Part shown: piece after piece, positions 11,556 through 24,100 of the stretch
Layout: every line of letters starts with the position of its first letter
Numbering within the stretch: position 1 is the stretch's first letter
Source: Dryas octopetala
Lineage: Eukaryota > Streptophyta > Magnoliopsida > Rosales > Rosaceae
Length of the DNA stretch: 64,000 nucleotides
Assembly: GCA_963921425.1 (NCBI GenBank)
Contig: OY992836.1
Location: 5,719,825 to 5,783,824 of the forward strand
Direction: 5' to 3'
Translations under genes and position numbers: made by a program
The notes under the pieces: model-generated
What the model saw: the letters and a program-made list of their open reading frames with translations, nothing else
What the model was told of the DNA's origin: nothing
Databases searched by the model: none

Positions 11556-12770
11556 TATGGAGAGGGCTAGCTGCACAAACCAAGTGAAGAATGTTGTTTG
11601 GATCGATCTTGGCTACTTTTTGAGACGACTTTCTTGCTATTAATTTGTTAATTTTCTTCTTGATCTCTCTCTTTTTTTTTCTCTTCCATTTGAATTGCCT
11701 TATTTCTCCCCTTTCCCTGTGTGGACATATATGAGACTTTTTAGATTGAATATATACGCGTATAGATATTGTTTCTTACATATTTTTACATGGGAAAAGA
11801 TTTTGTGCCCTAATAAGCATACTATCTATGTGTAATAATCTGATGTGATAAAATTATTTTAAATGCATTACTATTTATTTACTACATCAGAACAGTATTA
11901 TTATTAATACAAGACTATCTTACCCAACGCTATATTTTCGCTCTTTTTTTATCTCCTATTATATCTTAACCATCAAATTCATTAAATAAAATAAAATCCA
12001 ATGAATTTTAAAGGAAACCCTTCAATGTCTAGACTCTAGAGCTAGCACTCATCTTCGTTCAACTATATATTTTCACCCATTAAACCCAATTAAAATCATC
12101 TACCATATTCCCTGCAAAAGCAAACATATTATACGAAATGATTGTTACTGTCAATTTGCACCAGATTCAGACATCTCCTAATTAAAGGTTTACCAAAATT
12201 AAGTTTTTTCTTATATTCTACGCTTGAACATAAACTTATAAATTTGACAAGCTATTGTCTTTAGAATTTTCGGATTTCAAGTGAAGTCCTTTAATTTTTC
12301 AATTAAGTTTCTTTTTTATATATCGCTTTAGTGTAAATTTGACTGACAAGCTATTAGGAATGATGATCCAATGGGTGCCAAAAATATCCCCTTAATTAGG
12401 ATCTCTTTGTTATTTTCCAAAATAATCAACTATCCCTTAGCTTCATGCTTAAGGCAAAATACAAGGCCAATTTAATTACTTCATTATTATTCTAAGTGTT
12501 TTCCATTGGTTTTCTCAGTTTTCTATCTTTAGAATCTTTATAACATTTTTTTAAATACTTCCCACTAGTCCAATTAAGACCTTACAAGCTAGGTTATAGA
12601 TAACCTTTGTATGCAAGTCAGTGTAACCAAACTTTATAATCCAGATTCTAAAACAATACTTCCTAAAACACTATTAATTAACACTCATAATTAAATTAAT
12701 TTCAACTTTTAGTTTTAAGCATTCCTGGAAAAGTACATTGGGTAACAAGAAAGAAAGTGTTAAGATATTG
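11556..12770. other. 3' flank and intergenic DNA, no gene recognised
   Basis: Contains the presumed 3' UTR of the upstream gene. No reading frame or RNA gene is recognised in the remainder. Confidence 0.5.
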
Positions 12771-14490
12771 TTTGCCTCAAAATCTCTACGGCCACGTGTC
12801 AACCAGGCCGCAGATCAAGGAAACTATGTCCTTCTTGTGTGCATTGGGTGTGCGTAGGCCGAGCGTACAAATGTGAATTTTGAGCGTAAATCTGACTTCG
12901 AGCAAGCGATTGATCGAGGAAGGAACGAGATCTCGGTCTTAGGTTCTCACTGCCTTGATGATGCAAGGACTTTTGTGAGGGCGTGATGGAATAGAAGTAA
13001 TTTAGTGGGTGATTATGGATGTATGGATGATGGGTGTGAAGTTGATGAGAATAAAAAGTAAAATAAACAAGTAGATGCAGGAAAAGTAAAATGCAATAAA
13101 AACAAATGTAATCCTAAAGATTTAATAGAAATAAAATGAGTGTGAACTAATAAAGTGCATAATCTAACACCATTCTAAACTACAAAAGCGATAAAGAAAG
13201 AGATAAAGAAAACAATAAACCTAATTACGTGCAGAAAATAAACCTAATAAACGATATGCAAATTAGAAATCACACGCATATTAAAACTAATTAAGAAATA
13301 TGTTCAAAAACCCAACATTCTGAAACACTAAACCCTTAAGGAAAACCATTAGATCTCCTCAAGAGTAATCTACAAACTACTTGAAAAGAAAACTAAAATC
13401 CTAATAAGTTCATGAGATTAACCTCAATCCCTCAAGACTAACTATTACAAAAGAGAAAATACTAAATCATGATAACTAGAAAGCTTAATTAGCTTGAAAA
13501 GCTTGAATGATATTTGATAAAGTGTGGGGCTTTGATTGGTTTTTTCTTGATTGATTTTTGATTCCTTTGTGCTTCTCCAATAGCTTATATTTATAGGGTT
13601 CAGTGGCAACCCTAATGGGTCGGGCTATTACTTAGCTTCAAAGAAATCTTCTAGCCAATCTCAAGGATTTGATGGGATAAGATCCTTATCTTCTATTGAC
13701 TTGATCTCCCAGACTATTCAAACTCCTTCCATGGTGGGCTCGGAGTAGACTTGGGCTTGAAGATAACATCTTTGGCATTAAATTCTTGAAATCTTTTCTA
13801 ATTAAGTATGGTCTTGATCTTTGAAATTAATGAGATTCCCTCAAATCAAGACTTGTCGGCTTTAAATTTTGAACTTGAGTGGACTCTTGCCTTAGTAAAC
13901 GACTGAATGAATATGGAAGTCCACAATTAGGCGTCAGCCGTGGCTCATCGTCCTTGGGCGTTGAATGGACTTCCATGATACTTTTGAATCATTTATAAAG
14001 ACTGCAGTCGAAGCCTCCTTGTCCATATATAGCTTGGTTGCTTAGTTGGAATAGCTTGGCCGCAATCAAGTTTGGCTACGGCCATCAATTATGTGAGCTT
14101 GCTATACGTTTACAGCCGTCCATATGGTCAATGGTCGTAAGAACATTCAACCTAAATATTAATTCACTTCTTAATTTGGCTGAAATAGAAGTCAGAATGA
14201 ACTAGAATCAAAATATAAACCATCTCAAAGCCCATTTTTTGACTTTATCTGGCCGTCGGGCTATGACCTAAATTTAGTGCGGCCTGAGCACTAGAACTTG
14301 GCTTGAAATCGCAGCCTAAATTTAGTGCGACTTGAGCACTAGAATGCGGCCTAAATTTAGTGTGGTCTAAGTATTAGAATGTGGCCTAAATTTAGTGACA
14401 AACTGATCACTAGAACTCGGCCTGAAACCCAACCAAGGACCCTAACATAGACTAATATGGACTTAACTTTGACCCCTATGTCAATTCATG
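12771..14490. other. Non-coding stretch, probably a decayed repeat
   Basis: Base composition shifts compared with the surrounding AT-rich DNA. Several segments (ACGGCCACGTGTCAACCAGG near 12790; the GGCC-rich end near 14260) look like untranslated parts of a large transposable element, but no coding domain or terminal repeat was found. Family unknown. Confidence 0.3.
14262..14425 (+). repeat. Degenerate tandem repeat, about 35-48 bp units
   Basis: Four copies of CCTAAATTTAGTG start near 14267, 14315, 14350 and 14384. Each is followed by a variant of (C)GGCCTGAGCACTAGAA. Unit length varies, so this is an old array. Confidence 0.7.
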
Positions 14491-14497
14491 ATGCGTA

Positions 14498-14780
14498 TTA
14501 TGAGTTGTATCAATGTGCCCCCTTAACTTTAATTTTGAAGCCAATTTGCCCCTTATGTTATTCCAATTACATTTTTCGTTCAAAAAAAGCCACGTGATTG
14601 AAGTGGTTTGACTTTTATAGACTTGTACGTATTACAAGTAGAATGACAAATTTACCCCTGAAAAAGTAATCACGTGCATGACACTTAATAACTTTTGGAC
14701 AAAATTTGTAACCGAGTTGACGAAAGTAGCATATTGGAATCCAAAGTAAAGTTGAGGGGCCAAATTAGTACAACCCATAA
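14498..14780. mobile_element. Probable MITE with degenerate inverted ends
   Basis: The left end TTATGAGTTGTATCAATGTG is matched by the minus-strand right end TTATGGGTTGTACTAATTTG, and the pairing continues through CCCCYTMAACTTTA. The text resembles the MITE at 4336-4658 in style (CCCCTT, CACGTG), but is more decayed. AATTCATG occurs on both sides (14485-14492 and 14779-14786) and may be the target duplication, although its spacing to the left end is not clean. Confidence 0.5.
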
Positions 14781-15965
14781 TTCATGTCTTGGATTAACAC
14801 AAGGGGCAAAGTTTAAGCCATTTTTGAAATCGTTTCCTTGCCCTTAATATAATTAATTCCTAAAATCCAAAACTAATGTGCTTTTCAAGCGTAAATCTAA
14901 CAATGCCTAGTTTGCGCTCATTTCGTGATTTTACTGGTGTTTCGGTTGGCTTGTGTCATGGCGTACCTAATGGGCTGAAAATTTATGGCTGACCAGCCAA
15001 TTTATTTGTGTCACATGCTCATGTCGGCCAATCTTGTTTCATGCCTATATCGTGGTCCAGCCCGTTTGAGACCTCTAAATCTAACCTATTTATGACTACT
15101 AGCTACCAGAAAAATTGCTTAAGCATTCTGATCACATTTGTATCCTTTGGTTAGCTTTGCAATCTGTCATTTGTATCCAATGGTGTTTAGCAACTAATCA
15201 CCTACATATATGATTTCAGTTTGCTTTGCTGGGGTATCTAGTAGCTAATTTCTTCAATTCTTGTTTCAGTTTCCCTTGTTTTATCACTTTTTTAAAAAAA
15301 TAACCTTTATTGAATTAAAAGCAGCAAGTAAGTATTAATTGCTTTGACAATTTGGGTTCCCCACCATTTTATGCACACAGCTAAGCCTCAAGCCAACCTC
15401 ATGTCCTTTTGGCTTCATGCTGGCTTAACCCATGTTATCTTGGCTCCATTCCAGCTCAAGCATGTCCCTAGCCAAAGCTTGTTCTCAGCCAATTTTTGTT
15501 TTCAGGATTCCCTGCACACAAAAAAAAAAGGAATGATAAACTTCTAGATCAAAACCCAGCCAAATTGTGTTCCCAAATCAGAAATAAAATAAAAATAGAA
15601 AGAATAAGCAAATAAACACCAAGTGAATTGAAAAAATATATATATGGAAAACCTATGAAATTATACAAAATTTAAAAGAAAGATATGGCCACCTGAACTC
15701 AATATAGGCCCTCATCATCAACGTCTCCACAAAAGAAAGTTGCTAATGTATCGCCATGATACCCCTGTAAATTACTAGCTAGTCAGTCAAAAGGATAAAG
15801 ATACGTACTAAAGCTTGAACTTGGTAAGTCATTGAACATGCATTATATCAAACAATTGTGAATGCTAATGCAAGTAAATCTCCAAGTTAAATAAAAAGGG
15901 ATGGACTTGCAAGAGAAACATTAAATTACACTGCCTCATAACAAAGCTAGGCCTAAAAGACTAAC
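14781..15965. other. Intergenic DNA, no complete gene
   Basis: A 67-codon open stretch at 15344-15547 has no domain signature. On the minus strand, 15715-15770 starts with an acceptor-like TTTACAG followed by GGGTATCATGGCGATAC. This could be a decayed last exon of the Gbeta fragment described next (FGG-RRVI end), but the match is weak. Confidence 0.35.
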
Positions 15966-16087
15966 CTTTAAATTTGTATCCCGGCCAACTTCCTGTACAC
16001 AAGGCGCTTCCATCAGTTGATCGACAAACCGAAATAGCTAATCTAGGCCTCATGTGAGTTTTGGAGAGATCCCAAGTTCAAAACCAC
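15966..16087 (-). pseudogene. Exon fragment of heterotrimeric G-protein beta subunit (AGB1 type)
   Basis: On the minus strand this 122-base segment is bounded by an acceptor (TGGCAG) and a donor (AAG|GTTAG). It encodes VVLNLGSLQNSHE, then a variant of ISCLGLS, then TDGSALCTGSW and, after a small insertion, DTNLK. This is the last WD40 repeat of plant Gbeta, a seven-blade propeller that binds Ggamma and Galpha at the plasma membrane. It is broken: a stop replaces Arg in the GRIS block, one extra base precedes TDGSALC, and four extra bases lie after the final Trp codon. The retained splice signals show a genomic copy and not a processed one. No other convincing Gbeta exon was found in the window. 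Confidence 0.85.
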
Positions 16088-16580
16088 CTGCCACAAAATG
16101 ACAGACTAATTAGGGCCAATTCATTCATTAACATGCAATGAGGCAACCATTATTTTTTATTGGGTCAGAGATAAGCCAACCTCTAGGAAATAAACATTTT
16201 GAATCGATCTTTTAGCTTAAAACCACATCATACACGAGATCTCTGATCCCCTAAACAACAAAACCCAAAAATTTAATAACCTAGACAAGCACATACATAA
16301 TACCGTTTTTGTAGTAGTGACCTGAATTTAATAAAAAACAAAAAAACCAAATCAATAAAAATAAATTACCTTTTGATATGCTCTTTTGGTTGGATGTCTG
16401 GGTATTTAAGATTTTGGGGCTTTAGGTATTCCCTACAGACAAACCGAAACAAAACATTTCATAAAAAAAAATTAAGCAAACTTTCATATTAAAATTCATC
16501 CAAACGGTGTTCCCAAATCAGAAAAGATGAGAAACAAAAATACCTTTTTTCCTTTGAACTCTAACGGAGGAGGCTGAGAG

Positions 16581-16584
<4 letters not shown>
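16088..16584. other. Non-coding DNA beside the Gbeta fragment
   Basis: No gene recognised. In the Gbeta direction the preceding exon would lie here, but I could not find its conserved WDTLLAK or HVTSIAFS text. Confidence 0.4.

Positions 16585-16626
<42 letters not shown>
16585..16626 (+). repeat. (GA)n microsatellite
   Basis: Uninterrupted GA dinucleotides for about 40 bases. Confidence 0.95.
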
Positions 16627-16631
<5 letters not shown>

Positions 16632-16954
16632 GGTGTTTCCGAAAGATACATACTTTTTGAATAAATCAAACCCAGCAGAAATCAACAAGCCATAAAATTT
16701 TACAACACCCTAAAATCAAAATCCTAGAAGCCGTCCCAAAGGAAAAAAAAAAAAAAAACTAATAATACTTTTTTGTGGGTTATAGGAATGAATTAGGTTT
16801 TGTCTCAGGCAGAGAGGGGGAGGAAGAAATTATGAGAGTGGTATGTACTCAGAGGGCAGAGAGTGATTGAGAGATTATGAGAGTGGTATGTACTGAGTTG
16901 TACCACCTTTGGGCTTGCTAGAACCTATATTGGAAAAGAGGAAATTAAGGAATA

Positions 16955-17198
16955 CAGTCTATTGAGGAACTGCTGCCTCTGAACAACTCAAGAAGTTGAA
17001 CAATAAATTTGATAAGTCATGCCTTTATTCATAACTTTTTTTTTTTTTGGTCAAAATGGAATATCATAGAACAGCCCAGTCTATTGAGGAACTGCTGCCT
17101 CTGAACAACTCAAGAAGTTGAACAATAAATTTGATAAGTCATGCCTTTATTCATAACTTTTTTTTTTTTGGTCAAAATGGAATATCATAGAACAGCCC
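16955..17198. repeat. Tandem duplication of about 122 bp across the LTR/LINE junction
   Basis: Two nearly identical copies (16955-17076 and 17077-17198) differ mainly by one T in the poly-T run. Each contains LTR sequence, the target-site copy GCCTTTATTCATAACTT, the poly-T tract (LINE poly-A tail on the minus strand) and the first LINE 3' bases. The duplication therefore happened after the LINE inserted. Confidence 0.9.
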
Positions 17199-20100
17199 AG
17201 AGGCAAGAAACAGAACAAAGGCAAGTCCAACCAAGCCATAAGAGAAAAACAACGCCAATACTTAAAACAAAAGGAAGAAACAACAACGCAGAGCTATGAC
17301 GAAGAAGCTTCCAGGAGCTACCAATCAGACAGAGGAGAACCCAAGTCCAGCAACACCTAGAAGGCAGCCCTGCCCCCCTCAAGCACCAACAGGAGGGCAA
17401 GGTAGACCATCCCTTGAGAGAATGAACATTAAGGAGGATGGGGGTCTGGGGACCCAAACTTCTAGGCACATCCTCCTTTTAGCAAGAGCTGCGACATGGT
17501 CTGCAGCAGAATTGGTAGATCGCGGAATCCACGACCAAACAAATGCAGAGAAGAAGGAAGAGGCCTCCTTAATAGCCTTTAAAATAGGGTACAATCTCCA
17601 ATTGCCCCTCTTGATAAAACCAGAGATACTCTGAATTAGTTCTCTACTATCGGATTCAAAAATGACCTTCTTGAAATTGTGTTGTTGAGCTAGGAGAACC
17701 GCCTCATGTGCAGCCAATGCCTCAGTTTCGAGAGCTGAATTTGAGAAGCAAGTTCGGGCCGAGCCCCCGCAAAGATGACCATCACAATTACGCGCAGTTA
17801 CTCCAATACCACCCTGCGAGGATCCAGAATCCCAGGCACCATCAAAATTGATTTTAATGGTTCCGGGAGGGGGCAGTGTCCAGTACATGGGGGTAGGGAC
17901 AACAGAGCCAGCGCAGCCAAGGGCGGGGTCCTCCAAAGATGAGGCTCTAGCCTTTAGAAACTCCAACGCCGCCGCATCAGCTCGCCGGGCCACCATAATC
18001 GGGGAAGGTTGAGTAGCTTGATACAAGAAGCTGCACCGAGCTTTCCAAATCTCCCAGCAAAGGAAAGAACCCAGAGTGAGTGCTAACTCCAACTCCGACC
18101 TTGAGGAACCTGCAGGGTTAGAAAAGAGAGCAAACCAACTTGCAAAAGAAGTGAAATCTCTGCAATTTATTTTGTGAGCTAGAGAGCTAGCAAACCATGC
18201 CCCTCTGGCCCATGGGCAAAGGAAAATAACATGCTCAGTCGTCTCGGGGCCTTCACCACACAGACTGCACACAGGTGACTGAATGATTTTCCTTCTAAAA
18301 ATATTGTAAAAAGAAGGGATAGCATTATGCAGGCATTTCCACAGGAACAGCTTAACTTTTGGCAAAGTGTTGATCTTCCAAAGTCTTTTCCAAGTTGCAG
18401 AGTCAATCCTTCCAGAAGGGCCAGGACACACAGGGAGAGATTGAAAAGATGCAACCCGAGCAAAATGATACCCAGCCTTGACCACATAGTCACCAGTAGA
18501 GGACGAAGGCCAAATTAGCCTATCAGCTGTAGACTCCGCACCCAGCGCAATAGTTGTTATTCTCTTCAAAGTTTGGCCATCCACTAGACCAACAAGATAA
18601 TTAACATCCCAACTTCTTGAGGACCAGTCAATAAGCGAATCAACAGTAGCAGGAATAGGACGAGTCGGATTGTCCAACAGTTGAATTGTACCAGATGGCA
18701 AGTTGGGAACCCAATTGTCCCTCAGAAAGTTAATACTAGTCCCATTCCCAACTTGCCAAAGAGACCCCTTTAAGAGAAAATCACGTCCTTCCAGGAGGCT
18801 ACTCGAACCCCACAAAGCCCGGCCACCTTTACTAGCATTAAGGAAATCGCCATCCGGGAAATAGAGCCCTCTCAAAATCCTTGCCCAGAGAGAGTTGGGT
18901 GATTGGATGAGGCGCCAACATTGCTTGGCAAGGAGGGCTAAATTGAACTCAGAGAGGCTTCTAAAGCCCAAGCCACCATTCTCTTTAGACAAACAGAAAG
19001 TATCCCAAGACTTCCAATGAATTTTGAACTCATCCTTCTGTTGCCCCCACCAGAAATTGGAAACCAAAGAATCAATCTCAGCACACATACCCAAGGGGAA
19101 TTTGAAACAATGCATGGGATAGTTAGGGACATCATAGGCCACCGATTTGATAAGGACTTCCGGTCCCTACCAGCTTGGGATAAAATTTTTTGCTTCCAGC
19201 CTTGAATTCGATTGTTAATTTTTTCCTTCACAAAGGCAAGAGCTGCCCTTTTGGCCCTACCCTAGATAGTTGGGAGGCCCAAATAAAGTCCAGGATCTTC
19301 ACACTGCCCCACATTTAAAATGGCACCAATTGCATTCCTTAAACACACAGGGGTATTAGGAGAAAAGAATAAATTTGACTTATGGAAGTTAACCAACTGG
19401 CCAGAGGCATGGCAATAAACATCCAACAAATCTCTCATTCGTTTACAATTACGCACAGAAGCACGAATGAAAAAGAGAGCATCGTCCGCAAAGAAAAGAT
19501 GTGAGAGAGGAGGCCCCTGGGGGCTTAGGACAATTCCTTCAAGAGTCTTGAGGCTAACTTCTCTAGAGATGATGGAAGAGAGGACTTCCGAAACCAGTAG
19601 AAACAAATAAGGTGATAGTGGATCACCCTGCCGAAGCCCCCTAGAAGGTTGAAAGTGGTTTCCATTTTTTCCATTGATGGTGATAGCAAAAGAGACTGTT
19701 CTAATACACTCCATAATTAAGCCAATCCACTTAGCAGCAAAGCCCATTTTATACATGACTCCTTCAAGAAAGTCCCATTCAACACGATCATAAGCTTTGT
19801 TCATATCAAGCTTGAGACCGACTTCAAAAATCTTCCCGCTCTTCTTAAGCTTGAGGTGATGAAACCCTTCATGAGCCACAATAATATTATCTTGAATTTG
19901 GCGATTAGGGACAAAAGCACACTGGTGAGGGGAGATAATGTCTGGAAGAATAAGCTTCAACCGATTGGCTAGAACTTTTGCCAAGATCTTATAAGAATAA
20001 TTGCACAGACTAATAGGACGGAATTGTGAAACCACTTCCGGATTCGGAACCTTTGGAATAAGGACGATATTAGTTTGATTCAGGAGAGAAATGAGGTTAC

Positions 20101-20938
20101 CACCATCAAAAAAATCATGCGCTGCCCCCTGAACCACGTCACAAATAATAGACCAGTACTGATGGTAAAAAAGTCCCTGGAACCCGTCTGGACCTAGGGC
20201 CTTATAGGCACCCATCTGCACTGCAGCCTCATGAATTTCCTCATTAGTAAGGTGCCTAAGCAAATCCTGGTTCATTTGATCAGTGACCACTGGCTGGATA
20301 TAATCGAGGGCACTGGCAAGATTCCTTGGCCCATTAGAAGTGGAAATGTGCTTGAAATGGTCTTCAAACTCATTTCGAATTGTTGTCTCTCTTTCCGCCC
20401 ACTCGCCGTTCCCCAATTTTACTTTGAGAATTCTGTTTTTCTGGCGGTGTTGTAAGGTAGTGATATGAAAGAAGCGGGAGTTAGAGTCCCCCTCCCGAAG
20501 CCATTTGATTCTAGAGCGCTGCTTCCAATACAGTTCCTCCCTCTCCCACAGTTTACTAATTTCCCCCTGGAGAGCAATAAGCTTATCATTATCTTGAGGG
20601 CACTCTTGGAGTTTATCGATTTCCGAGAGCCGTGAGTCTATCTCGCGCCTGGCATTCCCAAATTTTTTACTCCAGGGGATTAAATCCCTTTTGCAGGCTT
20701 CAAGCTTCTGTACCCACTGCGAGGCCGAGCTTCCAGGGACCGGTTTGGACCAACTCCTAGAAATAACCATCCTACAAAACTCATCTTTTGCCCAATGGGC
20801 TTCGAATTTGAAGGGCCTGGGTCCTTTCCTAACCATGGGCTCAGTTTTTATAATAATTGGAACGTGATCAGAGCCAATAAGAGGGCCATGGAACACAGTT
20901 GTATCAGGCCAGCATTCTACCCAATCCATATTCACCAG
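17160..20938 (-). mobile_element. 5'-truncated L1-type LINE inserted in a gypsy LTR
   Basis: A non-LTR retrotransposon on the minus strand, about 3.8 kb. The 3' end has a poly-A tail (plus-strand T run, about 17160-17169). A 17-bp target-site duplication GCCTTTATTCATAACTT flanks it at 17143-17159 and 20939-20955. ORF2 parts present are the extreme end of the AP endonuclease (SDHVPI), reverse transcriptase, a zf-RVT region and RNase H. ORF1 and most of the endonuclease are missing, as expected from incomplete target-primed reverse transcription. The insertion splits the gypsy LTR and is thus younger than it. Confidence 0.93.
17379..20938 (-). pseudogene. LINE ORF2: endonuclease end, reverse transcriptase, zf-RVT, RNase H
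   Basis: Reading on the minus strand from 20938: the endonuclease remnant with GSDHVPI; a long linker; the RT palm and fingers with ALGPDGFQGLFY, FRPISLCN, LDMNKAYDRVEW, GLRQGDPLSPYLF and the catalytic FADD box (SHLFFADDALFF); the zf-RVT zinc region (LWKINTLPKVKLFLWKCLHN, CSLCGEGPETTEHVIFLCP); and an RNase H with NFDGAW, ETEALAAHEA, ESDSREL and the final Asp in SAADHVA. Two breaks are visible. One is an in-frame TAG after LGLPTI (about 19261-19263), where the family has Trp. The other is a small frameshift near 19158-19165 between SQAGR and VLIKSVAYD. In-frame ATGs at 20950 come from the target-site copy and not from the LINE. The two breaks are few for its length, so the insertion is not very old. 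Confidence 0.9.
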
Positions 20939-21159
20939 GCCTTTATTCATAACTTAAACACCTTATATAGGTGTGCTACAACTTACAACTGATCCCTAAA
21001 AAATAGGGCCAGCAACGGAAAGAATTAGAAAGGATAACAACCTCTAAGTCTATTCCTCCTACTGGATAGCAACAAACAGAAATTAAAAAGAGTACTCCCC
21101 TATTTATTAGCAACTAATCAGCTAAGTATTTCAGCCCAACTAACTTCGCACGTAACAAC
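20939..21159 (-). repeat. LTR portion of the gypsy fossil, right of the LINE
   Basis: The LTR start (minus strand TGTTACGTGCG) abuts a purine-rich tract at about 21160-21180. The rest of the same LTR continues left of the LINE at about 16900-17159. Only this one LTR is recognisable, so no age estimate from LTR pairs is possible. Confidence 0.65.
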
Positions 21160-24100
21160 TCATTCCCCCTTAAAAAATAGCCTTGTCCCCAAGTTAGCAA
21201 CCCTTAAACTGCTCCTTTATTACAGCCAGATTTTCCCAAGTAGCCTCAACTGGGGATAAACCCCGCCAATGAACAAGGACCTCTTCCTTTCTCTTTCTAA
21301 CTCGATGATCCAGAATAGCTTGAGGCATCGGACAAAAAGACTCATCTTCTTCTCTTGTCAAGGGCAGCTCTGTTTGAACTGGAATTTGCTCTCCAATTTT
21401 TTTCTTCAACAAGGACACATGGAAAACAGGATGAATCAGAGAGTTCTTGGGCAAATCAAGCTTATAAGCCACTGCACCAATTCGCCTAACAACTTGATAT
21501 GTCCTATAATACCTTGGAGACAATTTCACATTCTTTCGCAGTGGGAGTGAAGCTTGTCGATAAGGTTGAAGCTTCAAATAAACCTAATCGCCTTCCTCAA
21601 ACTCTCTCTCTCGATGGTGGCTATCATACACCTTCTTCGTACGTGCCTGAGCCTCTTGTATAGTAGTCCGCAGCTCCTTAATTATTTGATCTCGTGCCAT
21701 CAATTCCTTAATTTTCTACCGCATCCACCTTGGCCATGCCCGAAATATAAGACAAAAGAGTTTGCCATAAAGCACTTCAAAGAGAGTAGATTTGATTATT
21801 GAATGCAAGCTTGTATTATAGCAATATTCAGCCCAGGATAGCCATTTACTCCACTCCTTAGGCTTAGAACTTGTAAAGCACCTCAGATACATTTCAAGAG
21901 TACGATTCATGACCTCGATTAGGCCGTTCGTTTGTGGATGATATGCCGAGCTGAAGTTGAAACTCATACCGTTCATCTTAAATAGCTCAGACGAAAACAA
22001 ACTTGCAAATGTTGAATCACGGTCACAGACAATAGTCCTTGGCATTCCATGTAACTTGAAAACATTATCGAAAACACTTGAGCAACTCCAACAGCAGTGT
22101 AAGGGTAAGTTAATGTAAAGAAATGTACGTGCATACTTGGAAAGCCGATCAACAATGACTAAAATCGTAGTCTTACCCCTGGAAGTAGGCAAGCCATCTA
22201 TAAAGTCCATAGAGATGTCTTCTTATACCTGCGACGGAATTGGAAGCAGTTGTAATTGTCCTGCAGGAGCACAAGTTGTTCGGACTTGTGCCTTTGACAC
22301 ACATCACAAGCTACAATAAACTCCCTGACCATGCTTCTCATCCCTGTTCAATAAAAAACGGCTCTAATTCTTTGAAGAGTTTTGTGATACCCTTCATGAG
22401 TACTATTATGGAACTCCCTCAGGATGTCATTAATCAAAGAAGAATTTTCAGAGAGACAAATTCTATCTTTGACATTGTTGATTCTCCACGGTGCCAAAGA
22501 TTCCCCATCCAAGATGCGACGGGTCAGAGCTTGCAAATCTGATTTAGATTGAACCTCTTTTTTAATGGCTTCTATGAAATCAGGGACAGGCTGACTAATA
22601 GCTGCAAGTTCTATCTTCATCTTCCCCTCAACGTCAGCCTTCCCTGTCTCTTCCCTTCTAGAAAGTGCATCTGCAACTATATTCTCCTTGCCACTTTTGT
22701 ATTTGATGACAAAATCAAAGCCCATTAGTGTATACAACCATCTTTGTTGAGCCAAAGTAGTAATGGTCTGGACTCACAGATACTTTTAACTTCTTTGATT
22801 AGTTCGAACCACAAACTAGTGTCCCACCAAGTATGGGCGCCATTTTTGTACTGCTAGTACTAGCGCCATAATTTCCTTTTCATATGTTGATAGAAGCAAA
22901 TTCTTCCCTTGCAAGGCTTGACTAAAAAAGGCTATCGGTTGTTCTTGCCTTAAGACAGCACCTACACCTATCCACTTGCATCACATTCAACAATGAACTA
23001 TTTCAAAAAATCAGTTAATGCTAGCACAGGGGCATTAGTTATGGCTTCCTTCAGTTTGGCGAATGATTCTTCTGTTGTGGGCATCCAAAAGAAGGAGTCA
23101 TTTTTCAACATTTAGGTAAGTGGGGCAACTATTGTACCGAATTTATGAATAAATTTTCGGTAGTAACCTGTTAATCCCAAGAATCCACGCAATGCTTTCA
23201 ACAAATTTGGTATAGGCCAATTTAACATTGCCTCAACCTTCTCTGGATCAACTACAAATCCTGAAGCTCAGATGATATGTCCCAGATAATGGACTTGATT
23301 CTTGCCAGACTCACACTTCTCTTGCTTAACAAAGAGTTCATTAGCTTCCAAAACAGAGAAAACTCACACTTCTCTTGCTTAACAAAGAGTTCATTAGCTT
23401 CCAAAACAGAGAAAACAATCTTCATGTGTTGCAAATGCTCAGCCCAAGATTTGCTATAGACTAATATATCATCAAAGAAAACTAGTACTAACTTTCGTAA
23501 ATAAGCTTGGAATACCTGGTTCATAAGGGCTTGAAATGATGAAGCTAGGTGCATTGGTGAGGCCGAAAGGCATCACTAGAAACACATAATAGTTGTGATG
23601 AGTGCGAAAAGCCATTTTCTCAATGTCATCTGGGTGGACTTAGATTTGATGGAAGCCGGAGCGGAGGTCCAGCCTTGAAAAGAACGTGGCTCCATTCAGT
23701 TCATCCAAGAGTTCATCAATGACAGGGATCGAGAATTTGTCTTTTATAGTGATAATATTCAACGCCCGGTAATCGACACACATCCTCTCTACGAGCCATC
23801 ATGCTTCTTCACTAAAATTACTGGAAAGGAATAGGGACTGTTGCTCGACCCTGTGGATAACATGTTGCCCACCAATTTCTCAATCACGACCCCGTGGATA
23901 ACATCTTGCCCACCAATTTCTCAATCTTCGTTTTCTGAAAATGTTGGTATCGGTATGGCCTAACTGATATAGGCCCTTGTCCAGATTGTAAGGGAATTTT
24001 GTGATCATGCAGACGTCGAGGGGGAAGACTCATTCTCATAAGTTGTCGTCTCATTGAAGGGATATAAATTCAGTAGGATGTTATTGTCTCGATTGACTCC

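Noticed and set aside
15344-15547. 67-codon open frame
   Set aside because: No domain, no splice partner and no codon pattern to support it.
17296-17634. Plus-strand open frame of 112 codons in the LINE
   Set aside because: It is antisense to the RNase H part of LINE ORF2.
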